A DNA stretch of 64,000 bases from Bufo bufo (GCF_905171765.1 NC_053390.1:164712166-164776165); one strand, 5' to 3'; shown: positions 34,066 to 44,541, numbered from the stretch's first letter. The notes: generated by a model from the sequence alone, not told the origin. Translations and numbers: made by a program.

Positions 34066-35062
34066 CAGATTTGCCACTATATTTCTGTGATCTTGACACA
34101 CAAATCTACCTCTCTGGTCCAGACATCACCACCTTATTATCCAGAATCCCACAATGTCTATCTGCTATATTATCCTTCTTCTCCTCTCGCTTTCTAAAAC
34201 TTAACATGGATAAAACAGAATTCATCATCTTTTCCCCATCTTGCTCAACCCCCCCAACAGACCTATCTATCACGATAAACGGATGCACACTCTCCCTGGT
34301 CAACCAAGTCCGCTGCCTTAAAGTGACCTTGGATTCTGCCCTCTTCTTCCGACCGCACATCCAAGCCCTTTCCACCACCTGCCACCTCCAACTCAAAAAC
34401 ATCTCCCGCATCTGCGTTTTTCTTAACTTTGAATCTGCGAAAATGCTTGTACATGCCATCATCTCCCGCCTAGACTACTGCAACACTCTCCTCTTTGGCC
34501 TTCCATCTAGCACTCTTGCACCCCTCCAATCTATCCTCAACTCTGCTGCCTGACTAATACACCTCTCACCCTGTTACTCCTCTGCATTTCCCCTCTGCCA
34601 ATCCCTTCACTGGCTCCCCATTGCCCAGCAAATTCAGTTCAAAATACTAACAAATACATACAAGGTCGTCCACAACCTGTCCCCTCCCTAATTCACTGAG
34701 CTACTTTCCCGATACATCCCCACCCGCAATCTCTGATCCTCACAAGACCTCCTCCTCTCCTCTTCCCACAATCGCCTCCAAGATTTCTCCCGTGCATCCC
34801 CCACACTCTGGAACTCACTACCCCAACATATCAGACTCTCACCTACAGTGGAATCCTGAAAACCCACCTCTTCAGACAAGCCATAACCAACTTCACCCTT
34901 CTCCCATACCATGTAGATTGTAAGCCTCACGGGCAGGGCCCTCTCTCTTCTGTACCAGTCTGTAACTCATCTTGTTTATGCTTAGTGCAATTGTCTGTAT
35001 TATGTATGTATACCTCTTCTCATATGTACAGCGCTATGGAATGAATGTTGCATTAATAATAA

Positions 35063-35938
35063 TAAAACAGACCAAGAATACAGATGTACGCACAGGCGCA
35101 CTACACGGAACAGCGGGTGTGGACCCACTGTGCCACTGACTGGCAATACTCTGGAGGGGCATAACTAAGCAACACGTGGTATTCAGTAGAGCCTAAGATG
35201 GTGAGGATAGACTTGGGCCGAAGGTAGTTGCCAGGTACCACTCCAGAGCGTAAACCAAGTCAGTGGCAGCTGGTCCAGACAGACCAGGAGGTAAGTGAAA
35301 TAGGTACCGGCAGGAAGCATAAACATACGGGCACAGACAGACGTAACCAGGAGCAACGGAATACATGGATAACCATAGATCAGAGATACAAGGCATAGAA
35401 CAGACTAGAGCAGAGACAGAAGCAGTTACCTGCGTTGCAAGCAATAGAAGCTAAGTTGCCCCAGGCAGAGCTGCACAGAACAGAGAATGGGCAATCCCCC
35501 TCAGGGGACCACAGGAACCCTCTTCCGAAGGCTGGACATAGGACAAACATGAACAGAAAATGGACAAAAGCCACTACAGGACAGACATGGGACAGGATAC
35601 ATCGGAAGCAGTTAAGCACTGCCAGGCAATACATAAAACAGAACCGGAGAACAGACCATAACATGATACATCAGACTGGGCAGGTACAGGTCAGAACATG
35701 ACATAAAACCCATAACAGAACAGGAACCTGGGAACAGACACATGATGCAAAACCAGGCGACACCACGCAGAAGGGTAGATGGAAAACCCCCAGGAACAGA
35801 AGCGAGGTGCTACACCTAGCAGCCATAGACAGGACAGACTGACAAAACAGAACTCCACCCCAGAAGCACAGGTCTATATAGCTGGGTAACGAGGCACCTG
35901 GGAAGCCACACTCAGGCACAACAGACAGGCTCAGATCA

Positions 35939-35970
<32 letters not shown>

Positions 35971-36270
35971 CCCCATCAGAACCGGAGCTCCAGAACAGAC
36001 AGACTGCAGCACAGGTGGTTGGCCCTGGCAACCGGCATACACGGGGACACAGTGTCACGGGGCCAGTACGCCAGAGCACAACCAACCCGTGACACTGCAG
36101 ACATACAGACACGGGGATAGCAACATCCACAGGCATGTTCACTGACCCTGCAGCCAGCACGCAGCCCTAAGCAACCAGCCTGCACAGGATTTCGGCCTGC
36201 AGCCAGTACGCAAGGGCGCATGCAGCCAGCCTACACGGAAAACGTCCCCGTGAACCGCGCGGCACAATAT
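35063..36270. mobile_element. LTR-retrotransposon-like non-coding repeat
   Basis: About 1.2 kb without coding capacity. On the minus strand it is C/T-rich, with a TATA-like AGCTATATAGACC (complement near 35873-35885) and TGTCACGGG motifs. This resembles LTR/leader regions of Gypsy-type elements, but no primer site or TG...CA pair is firmly recognised. The + strand is rich in ACAGA/CAGGA phrases. Confidence 0.35.
35939..35966. repeat. Poly(G) tract of 28 bases
   Basis: Unbroken G run; its length may be uncertain because such tracts are hard to sequence. Confidence 0.9.
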
Positions 36271-36359
36271 AGTCATAGTAATAGATGCTCTAGAATTATT
36301 ACATGGGGAAGTAGTTACTAAAATTGACATTTCAGTAGAGGTGACAGGTCCTCTTTATG

Positions 36360-36815
36360 GGGTATCACCAACTGACACAAACGTCTGACAGGTAAGGGCT
36401 CCACCTCTGAGAGGCCCACCTGTCATGAAGTAGTCACAGCAAGCTAGCTTTCTCCAGAACTCCCACAGTAATGAATGGAGACAGTCATACATATGAGCAG
36501 CCATCCCTTTATTCAGCTGTGGTCAATGTGAGAGGCAAAATAAGAGTCAATGATTCTCTGGAGAGGATCCAAAGGTGGGACCTCCACCTACAAGACATTT
36601 AGGGCATATCCAGTGGTTAAATGACTCTCATTAGTTAACAAAGACTGAAAAGACATCACAGCTAAAGAATTAGTGGAGCCTCTGATAACTTAAAGGGGCA
36701 TGTCAATCCTGGGCATTTATTGCATATCATATCCTGTGTTCACAAAGTCACATTGGCTCTCTCTCCTCTGAAGTCTATATGGATTAAGTATAATAAAAAT
36801 AAAGCGCTGGAGACA
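36360..36815. other. Unassigned DNA
   Basis: No gene; no repeat partner noticed in this window. Confidence 0.3.
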
Positions 36816-36817
36816 CC

Positions 36818-36915
36818 GGTCGGTAGTTTAACATGCTGAATTCACACATGCAGTTTTTGTCGCACTGTGTTTGGTTAAAAAAACTGTACCAAAAATTGCA
36901 TATGTGAATATAGCC
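36818..36915. mobile_element. Short Harbinger-like MITE, first of three in a row
   Basis: TGAATTCACACATGCAGTTTTT faces AAAAATTGCATATGTGAATA; right flank TAA at 36916-36918 is shared with the next MITE. The left flank is unclear. Confidence 0.5.
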
Positions 36916-36918
36916 TAA

Positions 36919-37226
36919 GGCCTCATGCACAAAAACGTATTTTGTTTCCGTGTCCGTTCCGTTTTTTTTGCGGATAGGATGCGGACCCATTCATTTCAAT
37001 GGGTCCGCAAAAAATGCGGACAGCACACCATGTGCTATCCACATCCGTATGTTCGTTCCGTAGCCTCGCAAAGAATATAGAACCTATTCTTGTCCGTTTT
37101 AGGCATTGTTACAATGGATCCGCAAAAAAAACGGATGGCATACAGATGCCATCCGTTTTTTTTGTTTTTTTTTGCAGATCCACAATTTGTGGACAGCAAA
37201 GCACATACGGTCGTGTGCATGTAGCC
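36919..37226. mobile_element. Harbinger-like MITE, second of three
   Basis: TAA at 36916-36918 and 37227-37229; ends GGCCTCATGCACAAAAACG and GTCGTGTGCATGTAGCC. Confidence 0.8.
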
Positions 37227-37229
37227 TAA

Positions 37230-37603
37230 GGCCGAGTTCACACGAACGTGTGTGACCCGTGCCTGTGCTGCGGCCCGTAAATAGCGGGCCGCAATGCACG
37301 ATCGCCGGCCGTAGGTCAGCCGCATCGGATCGCGGACCCATTCACTTTAATGGGTCCGCGATCCGGCCTTTCCGCAAAAAGATAGGACTTGTTCAATCTT
37401 TTAGCGGAACGGAAGTACGGGACGTAACCCCACGGAGGCACTCCGTAGTGCTTCCGAGGGGTCCCGTCCCGTGCGGCCGTTCCGCGATTCCGGATTTGCG
37501 GACCCATTGAAGTGAATGGGTCCGCATCCGTGATGCGGAATTCACACGGAACTGTGAATACGCAATACGGCCATGGATCACACGCGTTCGTTTGAACTTA
37601 GCC
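37230..37603. mobile_element. Harbinger-like MITE, third of three
   Basis: TAA at 37227-37229 (shared) and 37604-37606; left end GGCCGAGTTCACACGAACG, right end CGTTCGTTTGAACTTAGCC. Interior is close to the right part of the MITE in pB1. Confidence 0.8.
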
Positions 37604-37920
37604 TAAAGATGGAAAATCTGGATGGTCGCAGTCCTGCAAAGTTGAGCTGGAGGTCTTTCGTCTCCTCTGAGAAAACGATGCTTCACATGGATGCTGATGC
37701 ACATAGGTTTTTTGGGGGGCTTTATTGGCTTGTAAAAAAAACACCATGAAATCTGTGTGTTTTTTTACAAGCATTTTTTTCCAGGTTTGAAAAAACACCA
37801 AGGACCAAACGAAAAAAAAAGTCAGACATTGGTCTTAAAGGGACTGTCCCCCCCCAAATATTCTACAGTTTTCAAACCAACATCTGGATCTTAAAATCTT
37901 TGTAACTGCATAAAGAGTTA

Positions 37921-38562
37921 GGCCTCTTTCACACGAGCGTGTCCGGATAAGGTCCGGATCCGTTGCGGCAAACCCACGTGAGTAGGTACGCAATTGCAGT
38001 CAGTTTTGACTGAGATTGCGTTCCGTTGTTCAGTTTTTATCACGCGGGTGCAATGCGTTTTGCACGCGCGTGATAAAAAACTGAATGTGGTACCCAGACC
38101 CGAACTTCTTCACAGAATTTCAGGTTTGGGTTCAAGGTTGTGTAGATTGTATTATTTCCCCTTATAACTCGGTTATAAGGGAAAATAATAGCATTCTGAA
38201 TACAAAATGCATAGTACAATAGGGCTGGAGGGGTTAAAAAAAATAAATAAAAATTATTCCACTTGTTCGCGCAGCCCGGCTTCTCTGTCTTCTTTCTTCA
38301 GGACCTGGGTAAAAGGACCTGTGGTGACATCACTGCGCTCATCACATGGTCCATCACGTCATTTCTATGGGGCCTGCATTGCGTGAAAAACGCAGAAAAT
38401 AGAGCTTGCTGCAATTTTCACGCAACGCACAAGTGATGCGTGAAAATCACCCCTCATGTGTACAGCCCCATAGAAATGAATGGGTCCGGATTCAGTGCGG
38501 GTGCAATGCGTTCACATCACGCATTGCACCCGCGCGGAATACTCGCCCCTGTGAAAGGGGCC
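37921..38562. mobile_element. Harbinger-like MITE inside R copy 2
   Basis: TTA at 37918-37920 and 38563-38565; ends GGCCTCTTTCACACGAGCG and CCCCTGTGAAAGGGGCC. Interior GCGTGATAAAAA and ATGAATGGGTCCGG motifs. Confidence 0.8.
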
Positions 38563-39013
38563 TTACTATAACCAATGAGTTATTCGAATATCTATGTGTA
38601 CACCGCCACCTGCTGTTCATCCTTTTTTCTAATTTCTCTGTCCACCTCACTTAAAGAGGACCTTTCATCAGCATCAAGTATGTAAACTGAATATACATAC
38701 ATGGAGAGCGGCGCCCAGGGATCCCCCTGCACTTACTATTATCCCCGGGCGCCGCTCCGTTCTCCGGTTACAGGCTCCGGTAAAGTCATAGTTAGGCTCC
38801 ACCCATTTGAGCCTGCCGGCGTCTCTTTCTCCTATGCTGTAGCGCTGGCCAATCGCAGCGCTCAGCTCTTAGCCATGCTATGAGCTGAGCGCTGCGATTG
38901 GCCAGCGCTACAGCATAGGAGAAAGAGACGCCGGCAGGCTCAAATGGGTGGAGCCTAACTATGACTTTACCGGAGGCTATCACCGGAGAACGGAGCGGCG
39001 CCCGGGGATAATA

Positions 39014-40575
39014 CACTGCGTGCAGAATTATTAGGCAAATTAGTATTTTGACCACATCATCCTCTTTATGCATGTTGTCTTACTCCAAGCTGTATAGGCT
39101 CGAAAGCCTACTACCAATTAAGCATATTAGGTGATGTGCATCTCTGTAATGAGAAGGGGTGTGGTCGAATGACATCAACACCCTATATTAGGTGTGCATA
39201 ATTATTAGGCAACTTCCTTTCCTTTGGCAAAATGGGTCAAAAGAAGGACTTGACAGGCTCAGAAAAGTCAAAAATAGTGAGATATATTGCAGAGGGATGC
39301 AGCACTCTTAAAATTGCAAAGCTTCTGAAGCGTGATCATCGAACAATCAAGCGTTTCATTCAAAATAGTCAACAGGGTCGCAAGAAGCGTGTGGAAAAAC
39401 CAAGGCGCAAAATAACTGCCCATGAACTGAGAAAAGTCAAGCGTGCAGCTGCCAAGATGCCACTTGCCACCAGTTTGGCCATATTTCAGAGCTGCAACAT
39501 CACTGGAGTGCCCAAAAGCACAAGGTGTGCAATACTCAGAGACATGGCCAAGGTAAGAAAGGCTGAAAGACGACCACCACTGAACAAGACACACAAGCTG
39601 AAACGTCAAGACTGGGCCAAGAAATATCTCAAGACTGATTTTTCTAAGGTTTTATGGACTGATGAAATGAGAGTGAGTCTTGATGGGCCAGATGGATGGG
39701 CCCATGGCTGGATTGGTAAAGGGCAGAGAGCTCCAGTCCGACTCAGACGCCAGCAAGGTGGAGGTGGAGTACTGGTTTGGGCTGGTATCATCAAAGATGA
39801 GCTTGTGGGGCCTTTTCGGGTTGAGGATGGAGTCAAGCTCAACTCCCAGTCCTACTGCCAGTTTCTGGAAGACACCTTCTTCAAGCAGTGGTACAGGAAG
39901 AAGTCTGCATCCTTCAAGAAAAACATGATTTTCATGCAGGACAATGCTCCATCACACGCGTCCAAGTACTCCACAGCGTGGCTGGCAAGAAAGGGTATAA
40001 AAGAAGAAAATCTAATGACATGGCCTCCTTGTTCACCTGATCTGAACCCCATTGAGAACCTGTGGTCCATCATCAAATGTGAGATTTACAAGGAGGGAAA
40101 ACAGTACACCTCTCTGAACAGTGTCTGGGAGGCTGTGGTTGCTGCTGCACGCAATGTTGATGGTGAACAGATCAAAACACTGACAGAATCCATGGATGGC
40201 AGGCTTTTGAGTGTCCTTGCAAAGAAAGGTGGCTATATTGGTCACTGATTTGTTTTTGTTTTGTTTTTGAAGGTCAGAAATGTATATTTGTGAATGTTGA
40301 GATGTTATATTGGTTTCACTGGTAAAAATAAATAATTGAAATGGGTATATATTTGTTTTTTGTTAATTGCCTAATAATTATGCACAGTAATAGTCACCTG
40401 CACACACAGATATCCCCCTAAAATAGCTAAAACTAAAAACAAACTAAAAACTACTTCCAAAAATATTCAGCTTTCATATTAATGAGTTTTTTGGGTTCAT
40501 TGAGAACATGGTTGTTGTTCAATAATAAAATTAATCCTCAAAAATACAACTTGCCTAATAATTCTGCACTCCCTG
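39014..40575 (+). mobile_element. Complete Tc1-like transposon with IR/DR ends
   Basis: TA flanks at 39012-39013 and 40576-40577; the site before insertion can be read from the opposite palindrome arm. Each end has two copies of a shared motif. The outer motif TGCAGAATTATTAGGCAA is at the left tip, with its inverse at 40551-40570. The inner motif TGCATAATTATTAGGCAA is near 39195-39212, with its inverse at 40367-40385. This is the IR/DR arrangement of some Tc1-like elements. The transposase frame is uninterrupted. 1,562 bp. Confidence 0.92.
39232..40248 (+). CDS. Tc1-like transposase, DD37E type, intact
   Basis: 338 residues, a normal Tc1-like length. The N-terminus has a first helix-turn-helix (about residues 8-45, GSEKSKIVRYIAEG..IAKLLKRDHRTIKRFI), a basic linker GRKKRVEKPRRK (49-60) that may bind DNA or act in nuclear import, and a second HTH (about 61-105). 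The catalytic domain has D144 (LWTDEMR), the glycine-rich QQGGGGVLVWAG (175-185), D237 (FMQDNAPSH) and E275 (PDLNPIENLW). D237 and E275 are separated by 37 residues, so the signature is DD37E rather than the DD34E of Tc1. The ATG lies about 200 bp inside the left inverted repeat, after TTTGGCAAA. The protein would cut and paste the element at TA. Whether it is expressed cannot be seen. Confidence 0.93.
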   Translation: MGQKKDLTGSEKSKIVRYIAEGCSTLKIAKLLKRDHRTIKRFIQNSQQGRKKRVEKPRRKITAHELRKVKRAAAKMPLATSLAIFQSCNITGVPKSTRCAILRDMAKVRKAERRPPLNKTHKLKRQDWAKKYLKTDFSKVLWTDEMRVSLDGPDGWAHGWIGKGQRAPVRLRRQQGGGGVLVWAGIIKDELVGPFRVEDGVKLNSQSYCQFLEDTFFKQWYRKKSASFKKNMIFMQDNAPSHASKYSTAWLARKGIKEENLMTWPPCSPDLNPIENLWSIIKCEIYKEGKQYTSLNSVWEAVVAAARNVDGEQIKTLTESMDGRLLSVLAKKGGYIGH

Positions 40576-40902
40576 TAGTAAGTGCAGGGGGGTCCCTGGG
40601 CGCCGCTCTCCATGTATGTATATTCAGTTTACATACTTGATGCTGATGAAAGGTCCTCTTTAAGTGGACACACATGCTCAATTCCATCCTTTAACTGCCA
40701 CCAACTGCAGCAGAAAAGACACATCCAATTAGAAGGGGCACGCTCCTGACCTGATAGGTTGAAATAAATCTAGCAGAGCAAATGCAGCAATGAACGGGGA
40801 GATCTCTGGATTCCTGCGAGCTACAGGGCTGGTTCTAGCTTTGTTAGAAAGAGATTGATTTGTACTATATAAGATTTCTACGTTAATCATTGAAAACCCA
40901 CT

Positions 40903-41026
40903 TTAAAACATTACTACAAACTACACCATGTTTAAAAGGCATTTTATAATTTCCCTATTGGACATGTAAAATGTTTTAAACAAAATCCGGACAAAAAAAC
41001 ACAAAAAAAAAAACACATGGGGCCAG
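40903..41026. other. Short unassigned spacer
   Basis: AT-rich with A tracts; nothing recognised. Confidence 0.3.
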
Positions 41027-41487
41027 ATTTATCATTACTCTGACAGCTCACTCCACTTTAACATATGGCTAAAGTCAGTTTTAGTCAAGTCAGATTTATG
41101 ATCGGCCCTTTAAGACTGTAATAAATGTGGTTTGACGGTAGCAGTTTATCCGTCAGTAAGCAGCTTTACAAAAGTCGCACATCTTTCCGAAAAAGTCGCA
41201 CGTTTTATGAAAAAGTCGCATGTTCTATTAAAAAGTCTCATAAGATAAGCATGGTCCTCACTGGAGTGAAATTGCGACTTTTTTGCGACTTTTTAAATAG
41301 TCCCAATAGTAAATCTGTCTAGAGATTCATTTACATAAGAAAACACGCCCACTTTCAAAAAACTGGCGAGCATAGTGCAGAGCAAAAAAAAAAGTCGCAA
41401 ATTTGTGCGCAGTTTTAGCGTTTGGGACTTTTTTTGGGACTTTTTCACTCCATTATTCTGACCTGAGCTAATGATAAATCTGGCCCA
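41027..41487. mobile_element. MITE with GGCCAGATTTATCA ends
   Basis: Left GGCCAGATTTATCATTA and right TAATGATAAATCTGGCC are exact inverses, with CATGG on both sides. The interior has repeated AAAAAGTCGCA and its inverse. Superfamily uncertain. Confidence 0.65.
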
Positions 41488-41917
41488 TGGAATTTTCTTA
41501 AAAAGGTGAAACCACCTTAAAAGAGGTTTCTCATGTTTCTTACTGGCACATAGGATGAAAATATTTAAATGTAATATTACGGTATTTCAGACAGCTTCTA
41601 CTGACAATTCCCACCTTGTGAAATCCATTCATTATGTCTGGAAAATGTAAGAGAAGTCTGACAACGTCAAGGCAGAAATGAATTAGTGAGATGGACAACT
41701 GCAGTGTTCCTGACAGGCTGACCACGGTTTCCTATCAGTCCCAGATGTGAATACAAAGACAGTGTGTAATATATTGTAAATTATAAAATCATGTCACTGT
41801 CATCAAGAACGTCACATTGTAGCTGTCATACTGATGATTACATGAGAAATGGTTTTCATTCATTCCATTTATCTTCAAAGTAATCGGAGAGTGAAAAACT
41901 AAGTATATTCAATAACG
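41488..41917. other. Unassigned DNA
   Basis: No repeat partner or coding region recognised; could be unique sequence. Confidence 0.3.
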
Positions 41918-41921
41918 TTAA

Positions 41922-42346
41922 AGGGGTTGTCTCACAGAAAATGGCATTTATCATGTAAACATAGTTAATACAAGGCACTTACTAATGTATTGTGATTGTC
42001 CATATTGCTTCCTTTGCTGGCTGGATTCCTTTTTCCCATCACATTATACACTGCTCGTTTTCATGGTCATGACCATCCTGCAATCCAGCAGCGGTGGTCG
42101 TGCTTCCACACTATAGGAAAAAGTGCCGGCCTCTCTGGTGGCTGGGACCGTGCACAGCCTGGTGCTTTTTTCCCCCTATAGTGTACAAACACAACCACCG
42201 CTGTTGGATTGCAGGGTGGCCTTAACCATGGATACAAGCAGTGTATAATGTGATGGAAAGGAGGCAATATGGACAATCGCAATACATTAGTAAGTGCCTT
42301 GTATTATCTTCCTGTACATGATAAATGCTGAAGTGAGACAACCCCT
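41922..42346. mobile_element. T2-type MITE
   Basis: TTAA at 41918-41921 and 42347-42350; ends AGGGGTTGTCTCACAGAAAA and GTGAGACAACCCCT. Long inverted arms, for example AATCCAGCAGCGGTGGTCGTG facing a near complement at 42190-42215. Confidence 0.85.
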
Positions 42347-42350
42347 TTAA

Positions 42351-43702
42351 CTCATAGAATTACTGAAAGCGTTGTGGTTGCTGGACTTACTTTCCCAGAA
42401 TGACGCCGCCCCAGCAATACCAATAGCAGATTGAAATGCAACAGAGCCCTCCTATCCGGGGTGGAAGACCTGCAAGGGGCAGTTTTCAGAAATGTACCAT
42501 GCTTTGCCCCATTCGAAATATTTGTGCATGGATTTACATTGTATCTGTGTGTAAATATGGAACGTGTGGCATAGCGTTCTCATTTACCGCTATTATTACG
42601 GCACAATTGTGGTAATAACAAAATAGCAACTAAGAAACCATTGTTTGAAATCCGTGTTGCGTTATCGAGTGCTGAAAGCGCGGATGTTCTGCCAGCAGCT
42701 CCACCACGGTGGCCTTCCAGGAAGGTAAAGCTATAAATATTGTGAAAGTTTCCTAACTTACTCCCCAAACTTTTCAGCCTATTGATGTGTCAAGTGTTTG
42801 GAATTATTAAAATATCACAGTCGACAACAATTTATTAAAAGGCAGATTACAATTTTCAGAAGCTTTTATTTGCAAATGTTGATCTTTCAAGCTTTCCCTG
42901 GTGAAAAAGCAATGTCTCCAAGTTGAGATTGAAGCCTTTCCGGCTTTCTTCCACAAGAGGTACTCTTGGTTGACATGTGATTTGCTGCATCCAGCTAAAA
43001 CAGTCACCTTTGAAGTGAAGTTGTTGTACATCAGGTTGCATGAGTCTGATGGGAAGTAAATGTCAGAAGAAATTAAGACAGGCGTATTTACCCTGCAACT
43101 CTCCATCTCGACTAATGGATTTATCAGCCAACAAACCAGACTCAATAGACGTATAGTGGGTAGAGAACGTCGATAACACTCAGCTGTACACAACATAGCA
43201 AGGATAAAAGAACCACTCCAGAGTTCATCTACACTTCACACTGGCTCCTGTCTATACGCATCAAACTCTGCTTAACCCAACGGATGCCAGAAATCTCAGG
43301 CAACAAGTCACCAAGGGATTCTTACTTCTCACACGTGCGGAAATATTGTATCGCTGCAGACCAAGCAATTAATTGCACATTGAATCAATTCATACTGCAT
43401 GATCTACACCATTTCTGGATCCAGGTTCGTCGGTGAGGACAATATAACCCACACTGCAGGAAGGATTCAGTTGTTGAGAATAAGCACAACTGTGCTGAAA
43501 CCCAATATGTGCTGTCTGATAGGTAAAGGTGGCCGTACACCTTTGATAGCCATCACCAAACGCTCATTCGGCCAAAAGCGAACGCTCCCGACTTCCACAT
43601 ACATTAAGCCGGGTGCTATAATTCGAATGGAAAGAGGGTAGAAATAACCCTCAGCCAGAGGTGTCTGGCAGCATATCTCCCAGGAGAATAAAAGGATCGG
43701 CA
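42351..43702. other. Largest stretch without a recognised repeat
   Basis: About 1.35 kb between a T2 and a hAT MITE. No repeat partner noticed in the window. It contains the unassigned open frame on the minus strand described separately. It may be unique sequence. Confidence 0.3.
42807..43196 (-). CDS. Unassigned open reading frame, 129 codons
   Basis: An ATG-initiated frame with seven cysteines, NxT/S-like sites (YNNFTSK) and no similarity that I recognise to the elements in this window. An overlapping second minus-strand frame (42856-43041) is also open. No splice sites, promoter or homologous domain can be shown, and a chance frame of this length is possible. An AATAAA on the minus strand lies inside its 3' part, which argues weakly against a normal last exon. 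Described only because it sits in the longest repeat-free stretch. Confidence 0.12.
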   Translation of the reverse strand: MLCTAECYRRSLPTIRLLSLVCWLINPLVEMESCRVNTPVLISSDIYFPSDSCNLMYNNFTSKVTVLAGCSKSHVNQEYLLWKKAGKASISTWRHCFFTRESLKDQHLQIKASENCNLPFNKLLSTVIF

Positions 43703-43710
43703 CGGTAGAT

Positions 43711-43866
43711 CAGGGATCAGCGACCTTCGGTACTTCAGCTGCTGTAAAACTACAACTCCCAGCATGTAAACATGCTCTGCTGATCTCAACTCCCATAGAA
43801 GTGAATGGAGCGTTCTGGGAGTTGTAGTTTCAGAACATCTGGAGTACCAGAGGTTGCTGATCCCTG
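43711..43866. mobile_element. hAT-type MITE with perfect 8-bp target duplication
   Basis: CGGTAGAT at 43703-43710 and 43867-43874. Ends CAGGGATCAGCGACC and GGTTGCTGATCCCTG. Interior ACTACAACTCCCAGCATG and GGGAGTTGTAGTTTC form the second inverted pair. Confidence 0.85.
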
Positions 43867-44127
43867 CGGTAGATCTTTCTCTCCCCTGACATCATATGTA
43901 ACGCGAGTGTCGGGAGCCTCCCCAATACACATTAGACCTGCCTAGGCGACATTTTGTCATGGTCCTAGATAAATGTATATATATGTAATTTCCAGATAGT
44001 TTTCTGGGATATGTATATTTTCAAAAAAAAGTTTGCTTGCCTGGTCAATGCCATCCATACCTTTCTCATTATGCTATGGTCTTCTGCAAAGACTAAGGTA
44101 CAGACCAGCACAGACCTTTTTTTTTTA

Positions 44128-44541
44128 TCAACGGGTTATCCTGGAAAAGCTATTGATGACCTATCCTCAGGATAGGTCGTCAATATCATATCTACGGGGG
44201 TCCAATGCCCGGGACCCCGACAATCAGTTGTTAGAAGAGGCAGGGTGTTCTGTGAGTGCCGCAGCCTCTTCCTAGGCCAGTGACATGACCATACATCAGT
44301 CATGTGGCCTACCTGCAGCTCAATGGGGCTGAGCTGTAATACCAATTACTGCCACTATATGATGTATGGCACTGTGTTTGGCAAGCTTCCAGGAGGCCAC
44401 AACGCTCATCAGGACTCCAGTGAGCGCTGTGGCTTAGTAAAAAAGCTGATCAGCAGGGGGTGTCAGGACTTGGACCCCCATCCATGTGATAATGATAACC
44501 TATCCTGAGGAAAGGTCATTTTCTTTTCCAGGATAACCCCT
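44128..44541. mobile_element. T2-type MITE, left TTAA decayed
   Basis: Right end GGATAACCCC|TTTAA with TTAA at 44542-44545; left end ACGGGTTATCCTGGAAAAGC is its inverse but follows a T run instead of TTAA. Inner pair TGACCTATCCTCAGGATAGG and CCTATCCTGAGGAAAGGTCA. Confidence 0.7.

Larger units (their letters stand above)
31230..35062 (+). pseudogene. L2/CR1-type LINE ORF2 remnant with 3' end, interrupted
   Basis: At 31500-31540 the translation has LLLMAGDISPNPVTPP, the L2/CR1 ORF2 start region, then LWNACSVCNKLSYIHDLFIS..LFFLGLTET (endonuclease start). After a gap of foreign DNA it resumes near 32546 (STICTLKDPDAATTLYNT). The reverse transcriptase shows [54 protein letters not shown] (first aspartate) and [18 protein letters not shown], breaks again at about 33735, and continues near 34080 with QIYLSGPD, where the expected 'YADD' reads as non-catalytic codons. 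The 3' UTR ends TACAGCGCTATGGAATGAATG near 35032 and an AATAATAATA tail. It is dead. Ancestral role: target-primed reverse transcription. Confidence 0.85.
30310..36353. mobile_element. T2-type MITE apparently split by about 5.7 kb of insertions
   Basis: The left end after TTAA (30306-30309) reads CGAGGACCTGTCACTTCACC. A matching inverse end, AGAGGTGACAGGTCCTCT, lies at 36336-36353 followed by TTAT. Between them lie a Harbinger-like MITE, an L2 LINE and LTR-like sequence. The phrase AATAATAGATG occurs both near 30934 and 36275, suggesting where the host element was opened. Two independent fragments of one family remain possible. Confidence 0.5.
38655..40659. mobile_element. Palindromic T2-type MITE inside R copy 2, split by a Tc1-like element
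   Basis: TTAA at 38651-38654 and 40660-40663; ends AGAGGACCTTTCATCAGC and its inverse. Without the Tc1-like insertion (39014-40575 plus one TA) the remaining about 440 bp is one long inverted repeat centred near 38875 (AGCGCTGGCCAATCGCAGCG facing its complement). Confidence 0.85.
37839..40902 (+). mobile_element. T2-type MITE family R, copy 2, opened by three nested elements
   Basis: TTAA at 37835-37838 and 40903-40906. R sequence is found at 37839-37917 (CAAACCAACATCTGGA), 38566-38650 (GCCACCTGCTGT, GTCCACCTCAC) and 40664-40902 (GTGGACACACATGCTCA to GAAAACCCACT). Between these are a Harbinger-like MITE and a T2 MITE. Removing them leaves about 410 bp colinear with copy 1 at 20022-20400, including GTCCACCTCA(C)-TTAA-GTGGAC across the T2 insertion point. 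Confidence 0.75.

Noticed and set aside
35193..36330. Minus-strand frames of 60-123 codons rich in Cys, Leu and Pro
   Set aside because: They fall in the LTR-like non-coding repeat and one reads through the poly(C) complement of the G tract; no domain.
20880..37610. Short interspersed direct repeats considered as a CRISPR-like array
   Set aside because: Spacing is irregular, the repeats are MITE ends in inverted pairs with TTA/TAA flanks, and the sequence is vertebrate.
39268..40245. Minus-strand frames opposite the Tc1-like transposase
   Set aside because: Shadows of the real + strand coding region.
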